Counted from the stretch's first letter, positions 1-7,204 are shown. The stretch: 16,144 nucleotides of DNA from Spirochaetaceae bacterium (GCA_031272345.1 JAISTZ010000136.1:1-16144), one strand, 5' to 3'. Notes: generated from the letters alone by a model not told the origin. Program-made: numbers and translations.

Positions 1-652
1 CAAGACCAAATACCCCCAGGGGGGCGAAAAATCCCTGGTAAAGGCGGTGCTTGACAGGGAAATTCCCTCAGGGGGACTTCCGGCTGACGCGGGCTGTCTG
101 ATTCAAAACGTGGGCACCATCTGCGCAATCGCCGACGCCTTCAAAGAAGGGAAGCCCCTCATCGACAGACCCTTCACCGTGTCCGGGGGCGGGTGCAAGA
201 CCCCCAAGAACCTGATCGCCCCCATCGGCGTCGTCGTGGGCGACCTCATCGCCGCCGGCACAATCACCCTTGGGGAGGACGTAACAAAGATAATCGCCGG
301 GGGGCCCATGATGGGCTTTGCCATGGCGAGCGCGGATTTCCCGGTGGTCAAAAACACGTCGGGAGTCCTCTTCCTTACGGAGGCCGAAACAAAGGCCTTT
401 GAAGAAGGCCCCTGCCTGGGCTGCGCCCGGTGCGCCGGAGCGTGTCCCATGCGCCTTACCCCGGTGATGATACACCGGTGTCTCGGGGCGGGCCAGTTGG
501 AACGGGCAAATAAATTCGGCCTGTTGGACTGCATCGAGTGCGGGTCCTGCGCCTATGTCTGTCCCGCGCACATCAAACTCGTGCAGCGCTTCAAGGTCGG
601 AAAAGCGGACCTGCGCCGGGCGCGGCAGGCGCTGCAAAAAAAAGGAGCGTAA
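1..652 (+). CDS. rnfC: RnfC, electron transport complex subunit C (3' part only)
   Basis: Peripheral subunit of the Rnf complex, which moves electrons between reduced ferredoxin and NAD+ across the membrane while pumping Na+ or H+. RnfC carries the NADH/FMN-binding region and two [4Fe-4S] clusters. The gene is open at the left edge, and the first full codon in frame is at position 2. The fragment begins at the conserved 'KYPQGGEK' segment and retains the SLBB-like part. Two ferredoxin motifs of the C-x2-C-x2-C-x3-CP type follow: 'CLGCARCAGACP' (codons from 413) and 'CIECGSCAYVCP' (codons from 530). The N-terminal half, normally with the nucleotide-binding glycine-rich region, lies outside the window. 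The stop at 650-652 is 2 nt before rnfD, and an A8-GGAG stretch within the last codons supplies the rnfD ribosome-binding site. Family assignment is secure. Confidence 0.96.
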   Translation, partial: KTKYPQGGEKSLVKAVLDREIPSGGLPADAGCLIQNVGTICAIADAFKEGKPLIDRPFTVSGGGCKTPKNLIAPIGVVVGDLIAAGTITLGEDVTKIIAGGPMMGFAMASADFPVVKNTSGVLFLTEAETKAFEEGPCLGCARCAGACPMRLTPVMIHRCLGAGQLERANKFGLLDCIECGSCAYVCPAHIKLVQRFKVGKADLRRARQALQKKGA

Positions 653-654
653 CA

Positions 655-1605
655 ATGGCGGAACTTGCTGTAAAAAAAATCATTTCACCAGCCCCGCACT
701 TCGATTCCGGTGTTGCCACACCCAAAATCATGCTCACCGTGGTGATTTCCCTTGCGCCGCTGGTCATCTACGGCACGTACCTCTTTGGGGCGCGGGCGTT
801 GATCACCGTGGCTGTGTCGGTGGCGTCCTGCGTGGTCTTTGAATCCCTGTTCAGGAAGCTCACCCGCCAGGACACCCGCGCAAAGGACTTTTCCGCTGTG
901 GTGTCCGGGATTTTGCTTGCCCTGGTCATGCCCCCGTCGATTGCGGTGTGGCAGGTAATTTTGGGCGCGCTTTTTGCGATGATCGTGGCAAAGGAATTCT
1001 TCGGCGGCCTGGGGGCCAACGTGTTCAACCCTGCCCTTTCCGGGCGGGCCTTCATGTTCGTCAGTTTCCCCGCGGCAATGGCCGCCTGGACACAACCCCA
1101 CGACGCGGTGAGCGCGGCGACCACCCTGGCGTCGGTCTACGGCACGGCCGAGGGAGGTGATTTCTCCTACCTCACCTACTTCCTGGGGAACCGGGCGGGC
1201 TGTATCGGCGAAACGAGCATCCTGCTCATCCTCCTTGCCTTCGTCTTCCTGCTCATCACCAAGACAATCGACTGGCGGGCCCCCGTGGCAATGCTCGCGG
1301 TAACCGCGGCGCTTTCGGGAATCGCCGGGGTGAACCCCATCGCGGCCCTCATGACCGGGGGGGTGTTCTTCGGCGCGGTGTTTATGACCACCGACTACGC
1401 CACCGCTCCGGTGACAAAAGCCGGGCGCCTCGTGTTCGGCGCGGGGTGCGGGCTCATCACCTTCCTTATCCGCAAATTCGGCGGCTACCCGGAGGGGGTC
1501 ATGTTCAGCATCCTGATTATGAACATCCTCGTGCCCTTCCTCAACAACATCATTCCACATAAATACGGATTTGTTAAACCCCAAAAGGCGGAGGTAAAAA
1601 AATGA
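655..1605 (+). CDS. rnfD: RnfD, membrane subunit with covalent FMN
   Basis: Integral membrane subunit of Rnf, homologous to NqrB; it carries a covalently bound FMN and forms part of the ion-translocating core. The product is 316 aa, the usual size, with about eight to ten hydrophobic segments (for example residues 25-65, 83-112, 187-202, 210-245 and 258-300). The segment 'GANVFNPALSGRAF' at about 120-133 and 'TTDYATAPVT' at about 245-254 are family signatures. The flavinylation site is read as S153-A-A-T156; the second position is Ala instead of the Gly of the textbook S(T)GAT consensus. I chose the ATG at 655 because it follows a GGAG at good spacing and gives the family N-terminus; the longer in-frame read from 538 would run through rnfC. 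The gene ends in an ATGA overlap with rnfG. Confidence 0.96.
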   Translation: MAELAVKKIISPAPHFDSGVATPKIMLTVVISLAPLVIYGTYLFGARALITVAVSVASCVVFESLFRKLTRQDTRAKDFSAVVSGILLALVMPPSIAVWQVILGALFAMIVAKEFFGGLGANVFNPALSGRAFMFVSFPAAMAAWTQPHDAVSAATTLASVYGTAEGGDFSYLTYFLGNRAGCIGETSILLILLAFVFLLITKTIDWRAPVAMLAVTAALSGIAGVNPIAALMTGGVFFGAVFMTTDYATAPVTKAGRLVFGAGCGLITFLIRKFGGYPEGVMFSILIMNILVPFLNNIIPHKYGFVKPQKAEVKK

Positions 1606-2153
1606 AAGAAGCGCCCAAATTCGGCATAACCCTCGCGCTCTACTCGTCGGTGGCCTGCACCCTGCTGGCCCTGGTGAACCTGGTCACCGCGCCGCTCATC
1701 GCGGAAGCAAAGAACGCGGAAACCCAGGCGGGCCTCAAAATCGTGTTCCCCGGGGACCAGTACGTCTTCGAGGAGGTGACCGGCTTCGCCAACGACCCGG
1801 CGTCGAGCGTCAAGGTTGAGCGGCTCTTCCTCGCCAAGGCGGGGGGCGCCACGGACGGCGTGGTCGTCCAGGCCACGGGCCCCACCTACGACAGGGCAAC
1901 GATTCTTATCGGGGTGGACAAAAACCGGAAGATCTCCGCGATTCAGTTCACGGCCCTGTCGGACACCCCGGGCTTCGGCAAACGGGCCGAGGAGCCCGCC
2001 TTCAGGGACCAGTTCAAGGGCAAGTCCATCGACGACCCCTTTGTGTCAAAGAGCGATGTGACGGCCATATCCGGCGCGTCAATAACGTCAAACGGCGTGT
2101 CCCGGATACTCAAGTACGCCACGGGCATCGCGGGCGAATATCTCAATAAATAG
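1602..2153 (+). CDS. rnfG: RnfG, periplasmic FMN-binding subunit
   Basis: Single-span Rnf subunit homologous to NqrC, with an FMN covalently attached by ApbE to a Thr/Ser in its exported domain. The product is 183 aa, slightly short but within the family range. A membrane anchor lies at about residues 8-33, followed by an FMN-binding domain. 'DTPGFGKR' at 121-128 is conserved, and the flavinylation motif SGASIT is at 157-162, preceded by D152 and followed by 'SNGV'. The start codon overlaps the rnfD stop (ATGA at 1602-1605), implying translational coupling. No apbE is visible here; the flavin transferase must be encoded elsewhere. Assignment is secure. Confidence 0.95.
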   Translation: MKEAPKFGITLALYSSVACTLLALVNLVTAPLIAEAKNAETQAGLKIVFPGDQYVFEEVTGFANDPASSVKVERLFLAKAGGATDGVVVQATGPTYDRATILIGVDKNRKISAIQFTALSDTPGFGKRAEEPAFRDQFKGKSIDDPFVSKSDVTAISGASITSNGVSRILKYATGIAGEYLNK

Positions 2154-2165
2154 AGGAGGAACCCA

Positions 2166-2846
2166 ATGAAACGATACATGGCTATTCTTACCAACGGAAT
2201 AGTAAAAGAAAATCCTCTGCTCGTGCTGATGATCGGCCTGTGTTCGTCCCTGGCGGTGACGACCAGGCTCGTGAACGGCGTCGGCATGGGGGTGGCCCTC
2301 ACGGTGGTCCTTGTGATGAGCGAAATCATCATCAGCGCCTTCCGCAAGCTCACCCCGGAGTCCATCCGCATACCGATTTTCATCATCATCATCGCCACCT
2401 TCGTCACCATCGTGGACCTGTGTATGCAGGCCTTCACCCCCGACCTGTCCAAGTCCATGGGGGTGTTCATCCCCCTCATCGTGGTCAACTGCATCATCAT
2501 GGGCCGGGTGGAATCCTACTCCTACAAGAACACGGTGCTGGAATCCGTGTTTGACGGAATCGGCATGGGCCTGGGGTATTCCTGGGTGCTCTGCGGCATC
2601 TCGGCAATCCGGGAACTGCTGGGGGGCGGCACGATTCTGGCGGGCACGGGGCTCGAAATCACCGTGCTCCCGGAGGCCTACCGGATCGGCCTGCTGAGCC
2701 GAGCTCCGGGGGGGTTCCTAGTGTTCTCCATGTTCATCGCGGTCACCTTCGCGATCAAGCGGATGCAGGACGCCAGGGTGAAGGACACAGGCCCGGCCTG
2801 CTGCTCCGAGGATGAACTCAAAAAACAGGAGGTCCAGCATGGCTAA
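2166..2846 (+). CDS. rnfE: RnfE, membrane subunit
   Basis: Integral membrane Rnf subunit (NqrD homologue). Together with RnfA it holds a membrane-embedded [2Fe-2S] cluster thought to carry electrons across the bilayer. The product is 226 aa with about six membrane helices. The two cluster-type cysteines are in the expected places: C26 in 'GLCSSLAVTT' and C109 in 'VVNCIIMGR'. The second signature 'GRVESYSYKN' and 'REL(L)GGGTIL' are also typical. The C-terminal tail after about residue 205 is charged and contains an adjacent Cys pair ('ACCSED'), which varies between family members. A strong GAGGAGG site lies 5-6 nt upstream of the ATG. The last 8 nt overlap rnfA. Confidence 0.96.
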   Translation: MKRYMAILTNGIVKENPLLVLMIGLCSSLAVTTRLVNGVGMGVALTVVLVMSEIIISAFRKLTPESIRIPIFIIIIATFVTIVDLCMQAFTPDLSKSMGVFIPLIVVNCIIMGRVESYSYKNTVLESVFDGIGMGLGYSWVLCGISAIRELLGGGTILAGTGLEITVLPEAYRIGLLSRAPGGFLVFSMFIAVTFAIKRMQDARVKDTGPACCSEDELKKQEVQHG

Positions 2847-3417
2847 TCTGCTCAAAATTTTCGTGTCTTCCCTTCTGATTGACAACGTCATCCTGATTCA
2901 ATACCTGGCCTGCTGCCCCTTCATCGGCATGACGACCGACACGGACAAGGCCTTCGGCATGGGCGTCGCGGCGTCCTTCGTGCTGGTCCTTGCCACGGTG
3001 GTCACCTGGCCGATCTACACCTACATCCTGGCGCCCCTGGAAATATCCTTCCTGGAGACTCTGGTCTTCATCCTGGTTATCGCGGCCCTGGTGCAGCTCG
3101 TGGAATACTACCTCAAGAAGTCCGTGCCGGCCCTGTACAGCTCCATGGGCGTCTACCTGGCGCTGATCACCACGAACTGCGCCATCCTGGGGGTCACCCT
3201 GAACTGCATCAGCAAGGGCTACAACTACATCGAGTCCATCGTGTACGCCATCGGCACCGCCCTGGGCTTCCTGCTGGCCATGGTGCTCATGAGCGGTGTG
3301 CGGGACCGAATCCGAAGCGCCCCGGTGCCCGCCTTTGTCAAGGGAACGCCCATTCTGTTCGTTTCAGCGGGCCTCATGTCCATGGTCTTCGCCGGCTTTG
3401 TCGGGCTCATTAAATAG
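2839..3417 (+). CDS. rnfA: RnfA, membrane subunit
   Basis: Integral membrane Rnf subunit (NqrE homologue), partner of RnfE in binding the intramembrane [2Fe-2S] cluster. The product is 192 aa with about six transmembrane segments. The family signatures are 'LIDNVILIQYLACCPFIG' (residues 13-30, Cys 25 and 26) and 'ITTNCAILGV' (C114). C25 or C26 together with C114 would be the cluster ligands; the double Cys at 25-26 is a small departure from the usual single Cys. I chose the ATG at 2839 because AGGAGG stands 7 nt upstream and it gives the standard N-terminus; an upstream in-frame ATG at 2812 would only add residues read from the rnfE tail. It overlaps rnfE by 8 nt. Confidence 0.96.
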   Translation: MANLLKIFVSSLLIDNVILIQYLACCPFIGMTTDTDKAFGMGVAASFVLVLATVVTWPIYTYILAPLEISFLETLVFILVIAALVQLVEYYLKKSVPALYSSMGVYLALITTNCAILGVTLNCISKGYNYIESIVYAIGTALGFLLAMVLMSGVRDRIRSAPVPAFVKGTPILFVSAGLMSMVFAGFVGLIK

Positions 3418-3428
3418 GAGGAGCGCAG

Positions 3429-4244
3429 ATGACTGTTTTGTATACCTTTATTCTTTCGGCTGTCCTCGCCCTCATCCTGGGGTTCCTCCTGGGGATCTTC
3501 AAGAAAATCTTCTTTGTGCCCGTGGACGAGGCTGTGGCCAAGGTGCGGGCGGTTCTGCCCGGGGCAAACTGCGGGGCCTGCGGGTACGCCGGGTGCGATT
3601 CCTACGCCGCGGCCGTTGCCGCCGGTAACGCGCCCACAAACGCCTGCGCCGCCGGGGGGGCCTCGGTGGCCGCCGCCGTGGCCGACGCGGTGGGCAAGGA
3701 AGGGGGCGCGGTAGAGAAAAAAGCCGCCCTCCTCGCCTGTCAGGGGGGACTTGAATTCGCCCAGGCCAAGGCCGAGTATTGCGGCGTCAAGTCCTGCCAG
3801 GGCGCAAAGATCGCCGTGAACGGGGTCAAACTGTGTCCCTACGGGTGCATCGGCTTTGGGGACTGCGTCGCTGTCTGCGCTTTCGGCGCCCTCAGCATGG
3901 GAAGCGACGGCCTCCCCCGCATCGACTACGCCAAGTGCGTGGGCTGCGGGGCCTGCCAGCGGGCGTGTCCCCAGGGGCTCTTTGCCCTGGTGAGCGAGTC
4001 CCAGAAGGGGGTGATCGCCCTGTGTTCCAACAGGACCACCAACAGGCCCACGGTCTTAAAGTCCTGCAAGAAGGGCTGCATCAAGTGCTCCAAGTGCGTC
4101 ACCTCCTGCCCGGAAAAGGCGATTGAGCTGGTGAACGGCATCCCCAAGGTGGATTACACCAAGTGCACGTCCTGCGGAACCTGCATAGCCGGGTGCCCCA
4201 CCAAGGTACTCGCGTTCATAAGTGACATAGAAAAAACGGCATAA
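3429..4244 (+). CDS. rnfB: RnfB, multi-cluster ferredoxin-type subunit
   Basis: Rnf subunit that accepts electrons from soluble ferredoxin. The 271-aa product has one N-terminal membrane helix (about residues 5-24). A 4Fe-4S domain follows with Cys 48, 51, 56 and 73 ('GANCGACGYAGCDSY'). A Cys-containing stretch comes next (104, 118, 123). Then come four C-terminal ferredoxin-type motifs: Cys 136/140/146/150, 170/173/176/180, 217/220/223/227 (with 199 and 213 nearby) and 246/249/252/256. The last two motifs are an extension missing from the short proteobacterial RnfB and found in anaerobes such as clostridia and Thermotoga. The start follows GGAGGAG. It is the last gene of the operon; the stop is followed directly by an A7 run and a hairpin. 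Confidence 0.96.
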   Translation: MTVLYTFILSAVLALILGFLLGIFKKIFFVPVDEAVAKVRAVLPGANCGACGYAGCDSYAAAVAAGNAPTNACAAGGASVAAAVADAVGKEGGAVEKKAALLACQGGLEFAQAKAEYCGVKSCQGAKIAVNGVKLCPYGCIGFGDCVAVCAFGALSMGSDGLPRIDYAKCVGCGACQRACPQGLFALVSESQKGVIALCSNRTTNRPTVLKSCKKGCIKCSKCVTSCPEKAIELVNGIPKVDYTKCTSCGTCIAGCPTKVLAFISDIEKTA

Positions 4245-4284
4245 AAAAAGCGCCGGTTTATCCAATCGCGGACGAACCGGCGCT
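4243..4284 (-). terminator. Perfect hairpin with minus-strand T-tract after rnfB
   Basis: A perfect 10-bp inverted repeat, AGCGCCGGTT (4249-4258) and AACCGGCGCT (4275-4284), encloses a 16-nt loop. An A7 run (4243-4249) precedes it on the plus strand, so on the minus strand the stem is followed by seven T, the layout of an intrinsic terminator. On the plus strand the stem is followed by a GC-rich stretch with no T-run, so it would be a poor terminator for rnfB. No minus-strand gene ends nearby; the closest is purA, ending at 5894. It may act in both directions. The hairpin is seen directly; its direction of action is inference. Confidence 0.7.
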
Positions 4285-4314
4285 GAGATGCCGCGCCCGC
4301 CCAGCCCGGAAAAG

Positions 4315-4343
4315 TTGACAGGCGCGCCATTCTGTCATATATT
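4315..4343 (+). promoter_or_regulatory. Consensus sigma70-type promoter for the 511-aa gene
   Basis: TTGACA (4315-4320), a 17-nt spacer and TATATT (4338-4343) match the housekeeping consensus almost perfectly. The expected start of transcription is near 4350, about 5 nt before the ATG at 4355, so the mRNA would have almost no leader. The only SD-like bases (AGG at 4347-4349) would lie upstream of the transcript. A second TTGACAGG occurs at 4367 inside the gene, without a matching -10. Confidence 0.75.
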
Positions 4344-4354
4344 CATAGGTAGAT

Positions 4355-5890
4355 ATGGGCAGAACATTGACAGGGAGGCTGGGGGCGTTTTTTGACTGGT
4401 TTTTGGGGCTTTTTTCACGGGCAGACGGCCCGGAGGCAGCCAAACGCCGGATGTTAAAACAGATAAGCAGGGCCTTCGCAAAAACCCGCGTCAAAATCTA
4501 CAAGCCCCAAACGGACGAAATTCTGCCGGCCCTGCCCAGGTTCATCTACGAAATCTATAAAACCGTGTTTCCCGCCCAGTCGCTTTTTAAAAGCATCCAA
4601 AATCCCAACGCCTGGAAGACCCTCGTTATCAACGCTTCCATGAGCGAGAAGCTTCTCGACCTGACGAACAGACTTACGGCTGAGGCGATTCTCGAACAGG
4701 CCGGAACCGTGGAGCTCCCGGAGCTGGAGCAGCGGGTCAAGGCCGACCTGGATTCGTTCCTCCTGGAATTCAACGAAGGGATGACCGCCCGCATCGACGG
4801 CCTCTACACCAAGCTCATGCGCTTCAATGATTTTTGCGCCTTCGATTTCTACGCCCTCCTCAAAAAGTTCGCCCCAAAGCTCAAGGAGGGAACGTTCGCC
4901 GGACTCCCGGACTTCAACATCCTGGGAGGGCAATACGTGGTTGACAGCATCAGGGAGTTCGCGGCGGCGGCCTGGCCCATAACATCCTTTTCAACCTGGG
5001 ACGACCTTTTTGACGCCCTCAAGGGCCAGCGCAATTTCGACAGGGTTCCCGCCGGCGGGTGGACGAAAACCGTCTCCCGCATAGACACCATCAAAAAATC
5101 CGGGGCCTTCGAGATGATGATTCAGCTCATCCTGAAAGATCCTGACTTCATCCTGCCGGTAAAGGAAAGGCAGGAGCGTATAGTTGATTCATACATTGAA
5201 AAAATCCAGGAAGAAGCTGAGGACACCCTGGCGCAACTGCACGCCCAGGAAAGGGCGGACAGGATAGAAACCCTGGCAGCGCAGGTCTTTGGGGCCGATG
5301 CGGATATTCAATTGAAAAACTACACCGACGGGGCAAGCGAGGAATTTTTACGGAGGGGTCTTGAGGGGTACGCCTTCTGCAAGCCCCTGGGGTACCTGAA
5401 AGCTTTCCTCCTGAGCTTTGTAAAGCACGACCTCAGCGAGGTTGCGGACCTGGTGCTTGTCCGGGGCAAGTGGGCTGACCCGTCCCTTGCGGCCCCCCTT
5501 TCCAATTCCTTCCACTCCCTGCTGGAACTCGATGAAAAAATCACGGCCCTGGAGGACTCATTGGAAGAAACCGCGCCCAGGGGAATCAAACTCAACACGA
5601 TGATTTTCCGGGTTGAACGCGACCGGGGGAGCCGCGGCATCGTGCAGGGCATCATCAAGGACATGAACAACCAGGCCCGGGACATCATCACCTTTGGCGC
5701 CCAGGAACTCATCACGGCGGCAAGGCAGCTCAAGCTGCTCCTGGAGGACTACGAAAAATCCGCCCCCGAGATATTCGCCAACTGGAAGGAGGTGGAGCAT
5801 TACGCGGACAGGCCGATCAAGGGCATGGTCGTGGAGGTCTACAAAAAGATCTACCTCTTTGTGCAGCTTATGCAGACGTTTTTTGACTGA
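4355..5890 (+). CDS. Unrecognised 511-aa helical protein, possibly spirochaete-specific
   Basis: I do not recognise a catalytic family. The sequence is rich in amphipathic helices and charged residues and has no convincing membrane segment or signal peptide. A short hydrophobic/aromatic patch near residues 11-20 ('AFFDWFLGLF') and a hydrophobic C-terminal end ('FVQLMQTFFD') are the only exceptions, so it is probably cytoplasmic and perhaps membrane-touching. A Glu-rich probable coiled coil spans about 268-312, and another helical stretch about 375-400. No Walker, HTH, zinc or protease motif is visible. It may belong to one of the spirochaete-restricted DUF families (DUF5312 comes to mind, unverified). 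Start: the ATG at 4355 lies 11 nt after a consensus -10; an internal ATG at 4451 is possible but has no better signal. It stands alone, convergent with purA with only 3 bp between stop codons. Confidence 0.85.
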   Translation: MGRTLTGRLGAFFDWFLGLFSRADGPEAAKRRMLKQISRAFAKTRVKIYKPQTDEILPALPRFIYEIYKTVFPAQSLFKSIQNPNAWKTLVINASMSEKLLDLTNRLTAEAILEQAGTVELPELEQRVKADLDSFLLEFNEGMTARIDGLYTKLMRFNDFCAFDFYALLKKFAPKLKEGTFAGLPDFNILGGQYVVDSIREFAAAAWPITSFSTWDDLFDALKGQRNFDRVPAGGWTKTVSRIDTIKKSGAFEMMIQLILKDPDFILPVKERQERIVDSYIEKIQEEAEDTLAQLHAQERADRIETLAAQVFGADADIQLKNYTDGASEEFLRRGLEGYAFCKPLGYLKAFLLSFVKHDLSEVADLVLVRGKWADPSLAAPLSNSFHSLLELDEKITALEDSLEETAPRGIKLNTMIFRVERDRGSRGIVQGIIKDMNNQARDIITFGAQELITAARQLKLLLEDYEKSAPEIFANWKEVEHYADRPIKGMVVEVYKKIYLFVQLMQTFFD

Positions 5891-5893
5891 GCC

Positions 5894-7126
5894 CTACCGT
5901 TTAGTCTGCCAGGGATTCCTTCGGATTATCGTTTCACCCCGCTCGTAGCCCACGGACACGATTCCCACGGGGGTCTCCGTGTAGTCCTCGATGAAGGCGA
6001 CGTAATCCCGCGCCCGTTGGGGCAGGGACTCAAAGGAGCGGCATTTTTTGAGGGGGCGCTTCCAGCCGGGGAATTTTCTGAGCACCGGTTGTGCCTGGGA
6101 GAGGGCCTCCACCGATGCGGGGAAGTCCGTGGTTTCCCTGCCGCCGATGCGGTAGGCCACGCAGGCTTCCACCTCGTCCAGGGTGTCGTAGATGTCCAGG
6201 TGGGTCAGGGCAAGGGCGTCCATGGAATTGACAGCGCAGGCGTACCTGAGGGCCACCAGGTCCAGGTACCCGCACCGGCGGGGTCTCCCCGTGGTGACTC
6301 CGTATTCCCGCCCGGTCTCCCGCACAAACGCGCAGAGGGCGCTGTCCGCGCCTTCGTCAAACTCGCTCGGCATGGGCCCGTTCCCCACCCGGGTGGAGTA
6401 TGCCTTGAACACGCCGATCACGGCGTCGATGGCCCCGGGGCCGATTCCCGCGCCCACCGCCGCGCCCGCCGCCGAGGACATGCCGCTGGACACAAAGGGA
6501 TAGGTGCCCAGGTCCAGGTCGAGGAGGGTCCCCTGGGCGCCCTCCAGGAGCACGTTCTGCCCCCTGAGGCGGCGCATTTCCACGGCCATGTCCGTGCTCA
6601 TTGCAAGCAGCTTGTCCCGGTAGCGGGCCAGGAAATCCCGGTCACTTGGTTCCAGGTCCCGCATTTTTTCTTCCCAGAGGAGGTCCGCCACCCGGATTCC
6701 GTCCCTGTCGCTCTTGAGGGAATAGGTGACGCCGATGCCCCGGCCCGTGGTGCCGATGGGCTTTTTCCGCCCGGCGTCCCGCTCTTTATCAATCTCCCGG
6801 TACCGGGGAAGCACGATGTGGGCCCTGTCGGAGATGAGCGCCCGACCTTCCCAGTCGATCCCCCGCTCTTTGAGCGCCCCGAGCTCCGCAAAGAGGGCTT
6901 CCGGGTCAATCACCATGCCGCTCCCCAAAAAGACCCGCTTGCCGGGGTAGAGGATGCCCGAAGGCACCAGGTGCAGGGCGTACTGCTCGGCCCCCAGGAC
7001 AATCGTGTGCCCCGCGTTTGCACCCCCGGCATACCGCACGATTGCGGCCGCGTCTCCGGCCAGAAAATCGACGATTTTGCCCTTGCCTTCATCACCCCAT
7101 TGGGCGCCGATGACCACGATATTCAT
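5894..7126 (-). CDS. purA: Adenylosuccinate synthetase
   Basis: Cytoplasmic enzyme that joins aspartate to IMP at the expense of GTP, giving adenylosuccinate, the first committed step to AMP. The product is 410 aa, slightly shorter than the usual 420-430. Visible motifs are the P-loop GDEGKGK (11-17, with the catalytic Asp at 12), NAGHT (37-41, catalytic His 40), GTTGRGIG (125-132), 'GAQGTLLDLDLGTYP' (196-210), 'STRVGNGP' (244-251) and 'GVTTGRPRRCG' (276-286). The guanine-recognition tetrad usually written TKLD reads T-H-L-D here (308-311), an unusual substitution. The ATG at 7126 is preceded by GGAGG at good spacing and a strong promoter. It lies downstream of ftsK on the same strand. No terminator is seen at its 3' end, which almost touches the convergent 511-aa gene. 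Confidence 0.97.
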   Translation of the reverse strand: MNIVVIGAQWGDEGKGKIVDFLAGDAAAIVRYAGGANAGHTIVLGAEQYALHLVPSGILYPGKRVFLGSGMVIDPEALFAELGALKERGIDWEGRALISDRAHIVLPRYREIDKERDAGRKKPIGTTGRGIGVTYSLKSDRDGIRVADLLWEEKMRDLEPSDRDFLARYRDKLLAMSTDMAVEMRRLRGQNVLLEGAQGTLLDLDLGTYPFVSSGMSSAAGAAVGAGIGPGAIDAVIGVFKAYSTRVGNGPMPSEFDEGADSALCAFVRETGREYGVTTGRPRRCGYLDLVALRYACAVNSMDALALTHLDIYDTLDEVEACVAYRIGGRETTDFPASVEALSQAQPVLRKFPGWKRPLKKCRSFESLPQRARDYVAFIEDYTETPVGIVSVGYERGETIIRRNPWQTKR

Positions 7127-7147
7127 GGTTGCCTCCGAACTACAAGA

Positions 7148-7163
7148 CGGCCCTCTTGGGCCG
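7148..7163 (-). other. Small hairpin at the 5' end of the purA mRNA
   Basis: CGGCCC, a TCTT loop (plus-strand reading) and GGGCCG form a perfect 6-bp stem with a 4-nt loop. The predicted purA transcription start is around 7162, so the stem would occupy the extreme 5' end of the message, ending about 21 nt before the ATG and leaving the GGAGG site free. It could protect the mRNA 5' end. It is too short to be a riboswitch. Its role is inference. Confidence 0.4.
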
Positions 7164-7168
7164 GAGGA

Positions 7169-7197
7169 AGTATAGCGTTGGGGGGGAGGCGCGTCAA
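7169..7197 (-). promoter_or_regulatory. Sigma70-type promoter for purA
   Basis: On the minus strand, TTGACG (plus 7192-7197), a 17-nt spacer and TATACT (plus 7169-7174) form a near-consensus promoter. It begins 7 nt after the ftsK stop codon. The predicted start of transcription is near 7162, giving a leader of about 35 nt with a GGAGG ribosome-binding site. purA can therefore be expressed independently of ftsK, though read-through from ftsK is also likely since no terminator separates them. Confidence 0.75.
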
Positions 7198-7204
7198 TGG
7201 GGAC

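Noticed and set aside
685..1584. Minus-strand open frame opposite rnfD
   Set aside because: His/Glu/Gly-rich antisense of a membrane protein gene, no domain or promoter.
4367..4372. Second TTGACA in the 511-aa gene as a promoter for a shorter product
   Set aside because: No -10 at 16-18 nt; the following bases are GC-rich and then a T-run.
7127..7162. Purine riboswitch in the purA leader
   Set aside because: The predicted leader is about 35 nt, too short for the three-way-junction purine aptamer, and its conserved core is not seen.
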